A model generated the notes under the pieces. That model made no database searches and was not told where the DNA came from. It saw only the letters and a program-made list of their open reading frames with translations. Positions 41,830 through 51,934 of a DNA stretch of 64,000 nt are shown here, in pieces; position 1 is the stretch's first letter; the number at the start of each line of letters is the position of its first letter. Made by a program: the position numbers and the translations under genes. The stretch is taken from positions 5,224,501-5,288,500 of the forward strand of contig NZ_CP012670.1 of the NCBI RefSeq assembly GCF_004135735.1, written 5' to 3'. The stretch comes from Sorangium cellulosum (GTDB lineage Bacteria; Myxococcota_A; Polyangia; Polyangiales; Polyangiaceae).

Positions 41830-43298
41830 TGAGCTTGCGCACCGTCCACTTCGTCAGCCTCGGGTGCCCCAAGAACCGCGTCGACTCCGAGGTGATGCTC
41901 GGCGTCGCCCGCGCGGCCGGCTACGCGCACGTCGACGACGCCGCCGACGCCGAGGTGATCGTCGTCAACACCTGCGGCTTCATCGGCGAGGCGAAGAAGG
42001 AGTCGATCGACGCCATCTTCGAGATGGCGCAGCACAAGGAGGGCGGCCGCTGCAAGCGGCTCGTGGTCGCCGGCTGCCTCTCGCAGCGCCACCCGGAGGA
42101 GCTCGCCCGCGAGATGCCCGAGGTCGATCACTTCCTCGGGTCGAGCGACATGCTCAAGCTCGGCCGGGTGCTCGCGGGCGACGCGGAGCGGATGCTCGTC
42201 GGCAACCCCGCCGAGTGGCTGATCCGCGCCGCCGATCCGCGGACCCTCTCCACGCCCGGCGGCAGCGCCTACGTCAAGATCGCCGAGGGCTGCAACCGCA
42301 CCTGCTCGTTCTGCGTGATCCCGGACCTGCGCGGCGGCCAGCGCTCGCGGCCGATCGCGGACGTGGTGCGCGAGGTGGAGCAGCTCGCGGCGGCGGGGGT
42401 CCGCGAGATCAACCTCATCTCGCAGGACACGATCGCCTACGGCCGCGACGCCGGGGGCCGCGCGGACGGGCGCGCGACGCTCGCGGAGCTCGTGCGGCAG
42501 GTCGCCGACGTGCCGGGCGTCCGCTGGGTGCGGCTGTTCTACCTGTACCCCGAGACGATGACCGACGAGCTCGTCGAGCTGCTCGCGGGCCACCCGCGGG
42601 TCGTCCCGTACGTGGACATGCCGCTCCAGCACGCCGCCGACGCGATGCTGCGCCGGATGCGGCGCGGCCACGGCGGCGACCGCCTGCGGCGGGTCGTCTC
42701 CACGCTGCGCGAGCGCGTCCCCGGCCTCACGTTCCGCACCGCGTTCATCGTCGGCCACCCGGGGGAGACCGACGCCGAGTTCGAGGAGCTCTGCGATTTC
42801 GTGCGCTGGGCCGAGTTCGAGCGGGTCGGCGTGTTCCGCTACTCCGACGAGGAGACGAGCCAGAGCCACGCGCTCCCCGACAAGGTGCCCGCGCGCACGG
42901 CCGCGAGCCGCTACCGCCGCCTCATGACGCTCCAGCGCCGCATCTCCCACAAGAAGAGCGCCGCGATGATCGGCCGCGAGCTCGAGGTGCTCGTCGAGGG
43001 GACGAGCGACGAGCACGAGTACGTGCTCATGGGCCGCCACGCCGGGCAGGCGCCGGAGATCGACGGTCAGGTCTACCTCTCCGGCGGCGAGGTCCGCCCC
43101 GGCGAGATGTGCCGCGTCCGGATCACGCAGGCGAGCGACTACGACCTCGTGGGCGAGCTGCTCGACGAGGGCGAGCCCGAGCGCGACGCCGCGCTGCCGC
43201 CCGCCGTGATCGCCGGCGCGGCCCCGTCGCTCACGGCGAAGCGGCGCGTCGCGCTGCGCGTGCTGCAAACCGATGGACGCGAGCGCCAACAGAATTGA
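41829..43298 (+). CDS. rimO: Ribosomal protein S12 methylthiotransferase
   Basis: Radical-SAM enzyme that methylthiolates an Asp of ribosomal protein S12. It has the N-terminal UPF0004 domain with three Cys (SLGCPKNRVDSE, NTCGFI, AGCLSQR), the SAM motif CNRTCSFC near residue 155, and a C-terminal TRAM domain. SLGCPKNRVDSE distinguishes RimO from MiaB. 489 residues, slightly longer than E. coli (441), with extra C-terminal residues. Translationally coupled to pyrC. Confidence 0.95.
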   Translation: MSLRTVHFVSLGCPKNRVDSEVMLGVARAAGYAHVDDAADAEVIVVNTCGFIGEAKKESIDAIFEMAQHKEGGRCKRLVVAGCLSQRHPEELAREMPEVDHFLGSSDMLKLGRVLAGDAERMLVGNPAEWLIRAADPRTLSTPGGSAYVKIAEGCNRTCSFCVIPDLRGGQRSRPIADVVREVEQLAAAGVREINLISQDTIAYGRDAGGRADGRATLAELVRQVADVPGVRWVRLFYLYPETMTDELVELLAGHPRVVPYVDMPLQHAADAMLRRMRRGHGGDRLRRVVSTLRERVPGLTFRTAFIVGHPGETDAEFEELCDFVRWAEFERVGVFRYSDEETSQSHALPDKVPARTAASRYRRLMTLQRRISHKKSAAMIGRELEVLVEGTSDEHEYVLMGRHAGQAPEIDGQVYLSGGEVRPGEMCRVRITQASDYDLVGELLDEGEPERDAALPPAVIAGAAPSLTAKRRVALRVLQTDGRERQQN

Positions 43299-43403
43299 CG
43301 GCGCCCGCCGGCGCGTCGCCGCGCGATCGCTGAAATGACCAGGGGGCGCGCGGTCGCGTCGCCCGCACGAGCGCGGCACACCGTGTGCTATCACGGCCCA
43401 TCG

Positions 43404-43811
43404 ATGCTTCGCCGCGCCGTGCTTCGCTTCGCCCTCGCCGCCCTCGCCCTCGCGACCTCGCTGCTCGCCGGAGCGGCGTGCCTGAGCCCAACGCTGCCGC
43501 TCCCTCCGCCCGAGCCGGCCGACACGATACGGCCGTCCGCGGCCACGGAGGGCGTGTGGCAGATCTCGGGTAGCTGCACACCCGGCGCGCGCGTCAGCCT
43601 GTTCAACCAGCGGACGCAGCGGGGCGTGATCGAGGACGACGCCGACGGCAACGGCCGCTACCACCTCGAGATCGAGGCCGAGGTCTGCGACACCCTCCTC
43701 GTCTGGCAGGAGCTGATCGTCGAGGGCAGCGGGACCGAGGTGAGCGAGGCGGCGTCGTTCGTCGTCGAGGAGCGCACGCCGCTCGGCGTCGTGAGCGACG
43801 CCTGCCCCTGA
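43404..43811 (+). CDS. Small lipoprotein
   Basis: A 135-residue protein starting at ATG 43404 (an ATG at 43335 would add a non-signal extension). Signal MLRRAVLRFALAALALATSL ends at the lipobox LAGAAC. The mature part has a Pro-rich linker, then a beta-sandwich-like domain (VWQISGSCTPGARVSLFNQR, GRYHLEIEAEV) resembling bacterial Ig-like modules. No family was recognised with certainty. It sits between rimO and the PilR-like regulator. Confidence 0.75.
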   Translation: MLRRAVLRFALAALALATSLLAGAACLSPTLPLPPPEPADTIRPSAATEGVWQISGSCTPGARVSLFNQRTQRGVIEDDADGNGRYHLEIEAEVCDTLLVWQELIVEGSGTEVSEAASFVVEERTPLGVVSDACP

Positions 43812-43888
43812 GGCGATCGGCGACGCAGCGCGCCGCCCCCGCTCGCCGCCGCTGACGGGGGCGCGGGGCCTCGTGATAGGGTGCTGAC

Positions 43889-45365
<1,477 letters not shown>

Positions 45366-45370
<5 letters not shown>

Positions 45371-45384
45371 CGGTTTTCGTCACC
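45366..45384. terminator. Small hairpin at the end of the PilR-like gene
   Basis: GGTGACG, a GTTTT loop, then CGTCACC overlaps the stop codon. A 7-bp stem, possibly a terminator separating the regulator from the pilins, but the downstream run is not U-rich. Confidence 0.35.
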
Positions 45385-45501
45385 GCCGGAGGCGAAACCC
45401 ACCTCGGCTCACCTGCGGCCCGAACCGCTTCATTCAGGAAAACGGAGTCGATCCATGAGCATTCCGCGCAAATCGCCGACGCTGCTGGGCCGCGCTCTCC
45501 G

Positions 45502-45517
45502 TGGCATGGCACCTGCT
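45502..45517 (+). promoter_or_regulatory. Candidate sigma-54 promoter before the first prepilin
   Basis: TGGCATGGCACCTGCT matches TGGCAC-N5-TTGCT, with GG and GC exactly ten bases apart as sigma-54 requires. It lies next to a sigma-54 activator gene. The implied transcript start (~45528) is only about five bases before ATG 45533, so the leader would be nearly absent; this weakens the call. Confidence 0.35.
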
Positions 45518-45532
45518 GAGAGAAGCCAACGA

Positions 45533-46117
45533 ATGCAGCTCACGCGGCGACAGCGAGGCGCATCTCGGCGGGGGTTCACGCTCGTCGAGCTCCTCGTCGT
45601 CGTGGGGATGGTCGGTGTGCTCGCGGCGATCGGCATGGTCGGCTACCGCAAGTACATGGACGCGGCGGGCATGGCGGAGCCGAAGGCCGTCATCCAGGGG
45701 ATCCGCGGTGCGCAGGAGGCCTACAAGGCCGAGATGCTCGTGTACCTGAATGTCTCGGGTGCGCTCGACGACTGGTATCCCACGGGCCCTCTCGACGATC
45801 GGAAGCGCGCCTGGAACGACTCGAGCCACGGCGACTTCGCGAACTGGCAGCTGCTCAACGTGACCACGGACGGCGCGGTCCGCTTTGGATACGCGGTGGT
45901 GGCAGGCGTCGGGACCAGCTTCAACTCGGTGACGCCGGAAGACGACTTCACGTGGAGCGGGTTGCCCGGGCCACCGCTGGCTGACCCCAACTTTGCGCCC
46001 AGCGGCCCCTGGTATGTCATCCAGGCGGCCGGCGATCGTGATGGTGATGGGGAGCTGGCCTTGCTCCTGACGACATCGACGATGTCTGGAATCTACTGGG
46101 AGAACGACACGGAATAG
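45533..46117 (+). CDS. Type IV prepilin-like protein 1
   Basis: A 194-residue protein with a short leader ending RRG, cleavage before Phe, and the N-methylation/helix segment FTLVELLVVVGMVGVLAAIG with Glu5. ATG 45533 is chosen because G/C codon bias is weak between ATG 45455 and this point; 45455, with GGAG upstream, is the alternative and would give a 40-residue leader. The C-terminal globular domain has two Trp-rich segments and a GDRDGDGELALLL loop resembling calcium-binding DxDGD. Likely a pilin or pseudopilin subunit. Confidence 0.85.
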   Translation: MQLTRRQRGASRRGFTLVELLVVVGMVGVLAAIGMVGYRKYMDAAGMAEPKAVIQGIRGAQEAYKAEMLVYLNVSGALDDWYPTGPLDDRKRAWNDSSHGDFANWQLLNVTTDGAVRFGYAVVAGVGTSFNSVTPEDDFTWSGLPGPPLADPNFAPSGPWYVIQAAGDRDGDGELALLLTTSTMSGIYWENDTE

Positions 46118-46262
46118 AGGATGTTTTGCCCCGGTGCGGGCGCCCGGAGCGTCTGTTTCCGCGAAAGAGGATCATCGCATCGCGGGCCGGCCGGGCCCCG
46201 CATCAAGACGTTACGCAGTCAGGTCTATCAGCAACCGAAAGCATCACGGAGGATCGACACCC

Positions 46263-46865
46263 ATGCGTGCACTCAAGCGATACGACAGAAGAGGCTTCAC
46301 GCTCGTCGAGCTCATGATCGTCGTCGCCATCATCGGCGTCCTCGCCGCGCTGGCGATCTACGGCGTGACCAGGTACCTCGCAAGCGCGAAGACCTCGGAG
46401 GCCAAGAACACGGTGGGCGCGATCTCCCGCGCCGCCGCCGCCGCGTACGAGCGGGAGAACGCCGTCTCCCAGATTCTGGGCGATGGCGCGACGTCGGCGG
46501 GCACGAACCAGGCCCTGTGCGACTCGGCGGCCGCGGTTCCCGACACCACTGCCGAGATCCAGGGCGTCAAGTATCAGCCGAGCACGGCTACAGGCGCGGA
46601 CTTTGATTCCGGCACGACGACCGCGGGGTGGAGGTGCTTGAAGTTCTCGATGACGCAGCCGATCTACTATCAGTACCACTATGTGAGGGGTGCGTCCGCC
46701 GGCGTCCCGGGCGCGCCGGACCCGACGGCAACGGGCTTCGATGCGGCAGCCATCGGCGATCTCGACGGCGACACCGTCCTGAGCGGCTTCGCGCGCGGCG
46801 GAAACGTCGTCAACGGCCAGTTGGTGCTGGCCACCCAGGTCCACATCGACGCCGAGTTCGAGTGA
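46263..46865 (+). CDS. Type IV prepilin-like protein 2
   Basis: A 200-residue prepilin with an 11-residue leader (MRALKRYDRRG), then FTLVELMIVVAIIGVLAALA. GGAGG precedes the ATG. The C-terminal domain has two Cys (ALCDSA, GWRCLK), likely the pilin disulfide, a YQPSTATGADF block shared with prepilin 3, and GDLDGDTVLSG near the end. It appears to be a tandem duplicate of the next gene. Confidence 0.92.
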   Translation: MRALKRYDRRGFTLVELMIVVAIIGVLAALAIYGVTRYLASAKTSEAKNTVGAISRAAAAAYERENAVSQILGDGATSAGTNQALCDSAAAVPDTTAEIQGVKYQPSTATGADFDSGTTTAGWRCLKFSMTQPIYYQYHYVRGASAGVPGAPDPTATGFDAAAIGDLDGDTVLSGFARGGNVVNGQLVLATQVHIDAEFE

Positions 46866-46942
46866 TCGTTCCGGCTGCCCGGCTCGCATGAGCCGGACAG
46901 CCGCGGTTCACGGTTGTCGTCTGCGAGCAGAGGGAGCGTGTC

Positions 46943-47557
46943 ATGTCGAGCACGACGGTGGTTCGCGGACGAGGCTTCACGCTCGTCGAGATCATGATCG
47001 TGGTCGCGATCCTTGGCGTGCTCGCCGCCCTCGCGATCTTCGGCGTGCGCTCTTACCTCGCCACCGCCAGGACGGCCGAAGCAAAGCAGACCGTCGGCGC
47101 CATCGCCCGCGCCGCAGTGGTCCAGTACGAGCGCGAGCGCAACCTCTCGCAGCTGCTGTCCGACCGCGGCATCTCCGCCGCGAATACCCATGTCCTCTGC
47201 GGCTCGGCAACGCCGGTCCCCCTCGACTTCGCGCTGGTTCAGGGGACGAAATACCAGCCGAGCACGGCGCCCGGCGCCGACTTCAGGTCGGGCACGACGC
47301 TTGCGGGCTGGGAGTGCCTCGGCTTCTCGATCAGCACGCCGATCTACTTCCGGTACTCCTACCAGGTCGGCGGGGACTATGTCGGCGGGGCTCTGCCCGA
47401 TGCCCCCATCCCCAGCGGAACGGAGGCGTTCGAGGCGGCGGCGGTCGGAGATCTGGACGGCGACGATCGGACGAGCGCGCTGATCCGCTCCGGCGAGGTG
47501 CGCAACGGCGAGATCGTGACGAGCACCCAGATCTACACGAACAACGAACACGAGTGA
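46943..47557 (+). CDS. Type IV prepilin-like protein 3
   Basis: A 204-residue prepilin with leader MSSTTVVRGRG, then FTLVEIMIVVAILGVLAALA. GAGGGAG precedes the ATG. It shares KYQPSTAPGADFRSGTTLAG, a Cys pair (HVLCGSA, GWECLG) and GDLDGDDRTSAL with prepilin 2, so the two arose by duplication and then diverged. Major or minor pilin status cannot be told from sequence alone. Confidence 0.92.
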   Translation: MSSTTVVRGRGFTLVEIMIVVAILGVLAALAIFGVRSYLATARTAEAKQTVGAIARAAVVQYERERNLSQLLSDRGISAANTHVLCGSATPVPLDFALVQGTKYQPSTAPGADFRSGTTLAGWECLGFSISTPIYFRYSYQVGGDYVGGALPDAPIPSGTEAFEAAAVGDLDGDDRTSALIRSGEVRNGEIVTSTQIYTNNEHE

Positions 47558-47615
47558 TCCAGGCCACACCCCGCTCGCGCTTGTTCGACCCTGCGGGGGT
47601 GAGGTAGAGAGAGCC

Positions 47616-48116
47616 ATGACCTGGCGCTCCTGGAGCGCGCTGGAGCTCAGCGCGGCCTTCGCGGTCGGCGGCAGCGTCCTCGCCGTCGCTGTTCCGGCCT
47701 TCTTCCGGAATCTCAGCGCTTCCAAGCTGAGCGAGCCGATCGAGGGGCTCGACCGGCTGGTGACCAACGCGGTCGTCTACGCCGAATCGAAGCCGCAGGA
47801 GATCAGCTTCCCGCCGTCCGCCCCGCTCACGCCGGCCCAGGTGCCGCGCGGCGTGCGCTCGGTCGACCCCAAGGACGCGTGGGAGCACCTCACGTGGAAG
47901 TCACTCGATTTCCGCTTCGACGAGCCGCACGCGTTCTCCTTCCAGTTCACGAGCGAGCTCGACGCGTCGACGAAGATCATGCGCTTCGTCGCCACGGCCC
48001 ACGGCGACCTCGACGGCGATGGGGCGCTGTCCACGTTCGAGGTGCGGGGCGATCGGGTCCCCGGTCAGCCCGCCCGCGTGCTCCCGGGCATGTTCGTGGA
48101 CCGCGAGGTGGAGTGA
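47616..48116 (+). CDS. Pilin-like protein with non-canonical leader
   Basis: A 166-residue protein with a pilin-like N-terminal helix (SALELSAAFAVGGSVLAVAV) whose Glu matches Glu5. The residue before the predicted cleavage is Trp, not the Gly required by known prepilin peptidases, and Phe1 is replaced by Ser. The C-terminus has GDLDGDGALSTF, the same acidic loop as the three prepilins. It may be an uncleaved or specially processed minor pilin. Its stop overlaps the next start as TGATG. Confidence 0.75.
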   Translation: MTWRSWSALELSAAFAVGGSVLAVAVPAFFRNLSASKLSEPIEGLDRLVTNAVVYAESKPQEISFPPSAPLTPAQVPRGVRSVDPKDAWEHLTWKSLDFRFDEPHAFSFQFTSELDASTKIMRFVATAHGDLDGDGALSTFEVRGDRVPGQPARVLPGMFVDREVE

Positions 48117-49105
48117 TGGGGGCTCGCGCGGCGTCCGGGCCCGACGGCCCGCCGGCGGCCCGCCCCCGGCTCTCGGGCGCCCGCGACGCGCTCGTCACGC
48201 TCGCGCTCGCGGCGGTGGCCGCCGTGGCGATCGGGAGCGTGCGCGCGCCGGCCGCCGACCTGGAGCGCCGGGTCAAGGAGACCTCCGACGTCTACGTCCT
48301 GCCGCCGCCGGACGATGTGGTCACCCTGTCGCTCGGCTACCGCGCCGCCCTGGCCGACCTGCTCTGGTCGCACGTGCTCGTCTCCCAGGGGCTGCACACC
48401 TTCGAGCGCCGCCGGTTCGAGAACCTCACCCTGCTGCTCGACTCCATCAATGCGCTCGATCCGACGTTCCGCGACCCTTATCTGTTCGCCGACGCGCTGA
48501 TCACCTTTCAGGCGAGCACGACGCCCCGCGAGGAGATCCTCAAGGCGCGCGAGATCATGGAACGCGGGGTCAAGCACCGCCCGCTCGACGGCGAGCTCTG
48601 GCTCGCCCTCGGCCAGTTCGTCGCGTTCATCGCGCCGGCCGGCTACCTGACCGATCCCGACGAGAAGGCGCAGTGGCGCCTCGACGGGGCGCGGATGCTC
48701 CAGCGCGCCGCGGAGCTCGGCGGCGGCGACGCGGGCATCAGCTGGCAAGCCCTCGGCGGCGCGGGCATCCTGGGGCGCGCCGGGGAGCGCGAGGCGCAGA
48801 TCCGGTTCCTCCAGCGCACCCTCGCCGTGACGGACGACGAGGAGCTGCAGCAGCAGATCCGCGCGCAGCTCGATGTCCTCCTCGGAGAGCGCGCCGCGGA
48901 GGCGTATCGCCGCCGCCTCGACGGCTTCGCGGAGCTCTGGCGGCGCGACCTGCCGTTCGTCAGCAAGACGATGATGCTCGTGCTGGGGCCACCGCGCGAC
49001 ACGGCCTACTGCGCGGGCGGCGCGCACGCGGACGAGCCTCGCTGCGCGACCACGTGGCGCGCCTGGGCGGAGCGGCTCGAGGGCGAGGACGAGAGCGCGA
49101 GGTGA
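48116..49105 (+). CDS. Membrane-anchored helical-repeat protein, pilin-operon partner
   Basis: A 329-residue protein with an N-terminal TM or signal segment (~22-45, ALVTLALAAVAAVAIGSV) and then helical, TPR-like repeats (REEILKAREIMERGVKHRPL, QIRFLQRTLAVTDDEELQQQ). It is coupled (TGATG) to the pilin-like gene, so it probably helps assembly or stability of the pilus-like structure. A short C-terminal Cys pair (YCAGG, RCATTW) could form a disulfide. No exact family was recognised. Confidence 0.72.
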   Translation: MGARAASGPDGPPAARPRLSGARDALVTLALAAVAAVAIGSVRAPAADLERRVKETSDVYVLPPPDDVVTLSLGYRAALADLLWSHVLVSQGLHTFERRRFENLTLLLDSINALDPTFRDPYLFADALITFQASTTPREEILKAREIMERGVKHRPLDGELWLALGQFVAFIAPAGYLTDPDEKAQWRLDGARMLQRAAELGGGDAGISWQALGGAGILGRAGEREAQIRFLQRTLAVTDDEELQQQIRAQLDVLLGERAAEAYRRRLDGFAELWRRDLPFVSKTMMLVLGPPRDTAYCAGGAHADEPRCATTWRAWAERLEGEDESAR

Positions 49106-49159
49106 TCCTGGTACCTGCGACGCCCGGGGGAGACTCTCCTCCTCTCCTGGCGCCTTGAC

Positions 49160-49253
49160 GGTTCGAATCGCCCATCGCTCTGGCCAGAGAGTGCGAGTCA
49201 TCCGTCAGAGGAGCAGAGAGCACGGCGCGCTCGATTCTCCCGCTCCTCTCTGC
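49160..49253. terminator. Overlapping imperfect inverted repeats between convergent genes
   Basis: A perfect core CTCTGGCCAGAG lies within a looser TTGACGG..CCGTCAG pairing. A second GCAGAGAG/CTCTCTGC pair lies at 49213-49220 and 49246-49253. Located between the convergent helical-repeat and PEGA genes, so probably a bidirectional terminator. Confidence 0.4.
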
Positions 49254-49278
49254 GCCCCTGCCGACGCCCCCTCGGGGC

Positions 49279-51168
49279 TCAGTCGAACCTGACGGCCGCG
49301 GTCTTGGTCTCTCCGGCCTTCACGGAGACGGTGACCGACTTCTTCCCGAGCTCCGGATGGATGAACGTCACCGTGTGCGACCCCGCCGAGACGCTGACGC
49401 CGACCTTCGGCGTGCTGCCGAGCGGCTGCCCGTCGAGGACGACCTTCGAGACCGGGATCGAGTTCATGTTCAGCGTCGCGCTCCCGGTGGCAGCCTCCGA
49501 CGCCGGTGCGTCCCGCTGCGGCGCCCTGGCCGGCGCCGGCGTGGCCGCGACCGGCGCGGGCTTGCTCGCCTCGCGGAGCTCGATCCGCACCGTCTTCTCG
49601 GCCTGCCCGTCCTCGAACGAGAGCTCCTGGCTGAAGCTGTCATACCCCCTCTTGGAGGCGACGACCTTCCAGCCCTCCGACGGATCCACGTCCACCTGGA
49701 CGGGCGGCTTCTTCCAGCCCGAGTCCGGCAGCTTCTTCTCCACCCCCTTGGCGTTCACCAGCTTGACCGACGCCCCCGATGTGGCGAGCTCGAACGTGAC
49801 CTGCCCCTTCCGCACCTTGAGCGCGACCGCGCCCAGGTCCTTCATCTGGCCCTGTCCGACCTCCACCGTCTGCTCCAGGGGCTCATAGCGCTCCCCCCCC
49901 TCGAAACGGACCTTGTGCTCCCCCGGCGGCACGCTCACCTCCACGGGCAGCGTGCCTTTCTCCTCGCCGTCGACGAGGACCTTCACGCCGGGCTGCGCGC
50001 CCGACGCCTTCAGGCCGGTCGACCCCGACGCCCCCTCGGCGTCGAGCGTGATCACGACGACCTTCTCCTTACCGCCCTCGACGACCTCGATGGCGTCGCG
50101 CGGCGGGAAGTCGGGGGCGAGGATCTTGACCGCCTTCGAGCCGGGATCGAGATCGCGGACGATGCACGGCACGGTGTCGCAGCGCTTCTGACCGTCGATG
50201 AAGATCTCGGCCCTGGCGACCGAGCTGCCGCCCGGCGCCTTCAGATCGATGGAAAGCGCGCCCTTCTTCGGGATCAGGATCACCGCGGCGAGGGCGAGCA
50301 CGGCGACCAGCGCGAGCCCGCCGAGGACCACGCCCGCCTTGCTGCCCCCCTGCGGCACCACGTGACGCGGGCGGATCGCCGTCGGCTCGTCGTTGCGCGA
50401 CAGCGGGCGGTGCCCGATCTCGGGCATCGGCGGCGCGGGCGGGGCGCTCGGGATCGGCGGGGCGCTCGGGATCGCCGGCGGCGCCGGGATCGGGGTACGC
50501 GCCTTCGCGGCCGGCGCCGTGCCGCCGGAGGTCGCGAGCAGCGCCGCCGCCGCCTTCGGGAGCCCCGGCGAGCTCACGGTCGGCGGCGGGCTCGGTCGCA
50601 CGGGCACGACCTCGTTCCCCTGCCGGTCGTAGACATGGGTCGACTCTTCATCATCATCGTCCCAGTCCATGTCGACGGCGGCGCCCTTCGCCCGGCGCGG
50701 CCTCGGCTCTCCCAGCGGCGGCCTCTGCGACGGCTTCATCGACGGCGGCCTCATCGGCGGAGGGACCACCGGGGGCAGCGAGCCGGGCGGGACGCTGGTC
50801 GGAGGCGGCGGCACCACGCTCACGGGCGGCAGCTGCGGGGGCGGGATCGCCGGGAGAGACGGGTGACGCGAGGGGGGCGGAACCACGGGCGGCAGGGCGC
50901 TCGTCCTGGCCGAAGGGGGCAGTGGCGGGGGCAGCGAGCCGGGACTGGTCCCCTTCGGGAGGGGCGGCGGGGGCAGCGGCGAGGGCACCCCCGAGGGGAG
51001 CGTCACGGCATGGTTCGGCGGCGGCAGCGCGCTGACCCCTCCCGCGAGGGTGCGCTTTCGCTGCGGCGGCGTCGAGGGAGGCGCGAGCGCAGGGCCCGTG
51101 GGGCGTGTCGACTTCTTCGCGAGCCCCTCGAATACGTCCAGATCGCTGCCGCCCTTGTTATCGGCCAT
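49279..51168 (-). CDS. PEGA-domain membrane protein with Pro-rich region
   Basis: A 629-residue protein. Its first ~270 residues are disordered and Pro/Ser-rich (many PPP runs), with an acidic DMDWDDDDEES patch. One TM helix (~290-310) is followed by repeated PEGA-like beta modules at ~340-470 and again near the C-terminus (SIPVSKVVLDGQPLGSTP, VSAGSHTVTFIHPELGKKSV). PEGA modules often sit on the extracytoplasmic face of myxobacterial Ser/Thr kinases and signal proteins. No kinase domain is present. ATG 51168 has GAGGAG eight bases upstream; the extension to 51255 is rejected. Confidence 0.85.
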   Translation of the reverse strand: MADNKGGSDLDVFEGLAKKSTRPTGPALAPPSTPPQRKRTLAGGVSALPPPNHAVTLPSGVPSPLPPPPLPKGTSPGSLPPPLPPSARTSALPPVVPPPSRHPSLPAIPPPQLPPVSVVPPPPTSVPPGSLPPVVPPPMRPPSMKPSQRPPLGEPRPRRAKGAAVDMDWDDDDEESTHVYDRQGNEVVPVRPSPPPTVSSPGLPKAAAALLATSGGTAPAAKARTPIPAPPAIPSAPPIPSAPPAPPMPEIGHRPLSRNDEPTAIRPRHVVPQGGSKAGVVLGGLALVAVLALAAVILIPKKGALSIDLKAPGGSSVARAEIFIDGQKRCDTVPCIVRDLDPGSKAVKILAPDFPPRDAIEVVEGGKEKVVVITLDAEGASGSTGLKASGAQPGVKVLVDGEEKGTLPVEVSVPPGEHKVRFEGGERYEPLEQTVEVGQGQMKDLGAVALKVRKGQVTFELATSGASVKLVNAKGVEKKLPDSGWKKPPVQVDVDPSEGWKVVASKRGYDSFSQELSFEDGQAEKTVRIELREASKPAPVAATPAPARAPQRDAPASEAATGSATLNMNSIPVSKVVLDGQPLGSTPKVGVSVSAGSHTVTFIHPELGKKSVTVSVKAGETKTAAVRFD

Positions 51169-51181
51169 GTTCGAGAACTCC

Positions 51182-51742
51182 TCAGGACATGCGGCGCCGT
51201 TCGCCGCGGCTTCCGGGAAAACGATCGCGCATGCACCGCGCGACGCGCGCAACATCGACGAGCAAGCCCTCCTCGCGGGCGAGCCCGGGTAGCCCTGCGT
51301 GACCCTGGCCTGCTGCAGGGTACCGCTGCTCCGGTAATTTCGCGAGCGCCTTCAGGGCAGCTCCGGCGCGGCCCGGCGCGGCGCGCGCCGCCATTTCACG
51401 CCGATCCCGCGCATCGCTCTCGGCGATACACCGCGCGACGTCCGCGGCATGCGTCCGCCCGAACGAGCGCTCGAACGTCGACATCTCCCGGAGACAGACG
51501 TCCATCACGAGGCGACCGCACAGCCCGGTGATCGCGCCTCGATCCGCCGGCTCGGACCGCCCCGCGCCGAAAGTTCCACAATCCCGTCCGGGCACATCGT
51601 CGTATGCAATGGACGCGACTCGGTCCCCGCCGGCGACGGCGGCCCGGGCCGCGCGCCGGGTCGGGCGCGCAGGCCGCGCGGCAGGACGAAGCCCGCCGCC
51701 CGCGCCCGGATCGCGGCAAGGATGACGCAGCGCGCGCCTCAT
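51182..51742 (-). CDS. Cys-containing hypothetical protein upstream of PEGA gene
   Basis: The frame shows strong G/C third-position bias over its last ~120 codons (ITGLCGRLVMDVCLREM.., DVARCIAESD, VARCMRDRF), with four spaced Cys, suggesting a small disulfide-containing or helical domain. It ends 13 bases before the PEGA start codon. The N-terminal part is Arg/Pro-rich and unconvincing, so the true start is unclear; ATG 51742 is one choice and the frame is open to 51883. No signal peptide was found. No family recognised. Confidence 0.42.
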   Translation of the reverse strand: MRRALRHPCRDPGAGGGLRPAARPARPTRRAARAAVAGGDRVASIAYDDVPGRDCGTFGAGRSEPADRGAITGLCGRLVMDVCLREMSTFERSFGRTHAADVARCIAESDARDRREMAARAAPGRAGAALKALAKLPEQRYPAAGQGHAGLPGLAREEGLLVDVARVARCMRDRFPGSRGERRRMS

Positions 51743-51934
51743 TACGACGGCACGCTCGCCTTTCCAGCACATCGCGCGGATGACGTCACCCAGCGAGCCC
51801 ACGCCGATCCGCGCTGAGAGGTCGTGAGCTCCAAAGGACTGCAAACGGCGCACCGGCCCCCCTCTTCTAGTCCGTCGGGCCACCCGCGCACAAGCGCCTA
51901 CTGCGCACAGGGGAGGTTCCGAGCCCCCCTGCGC

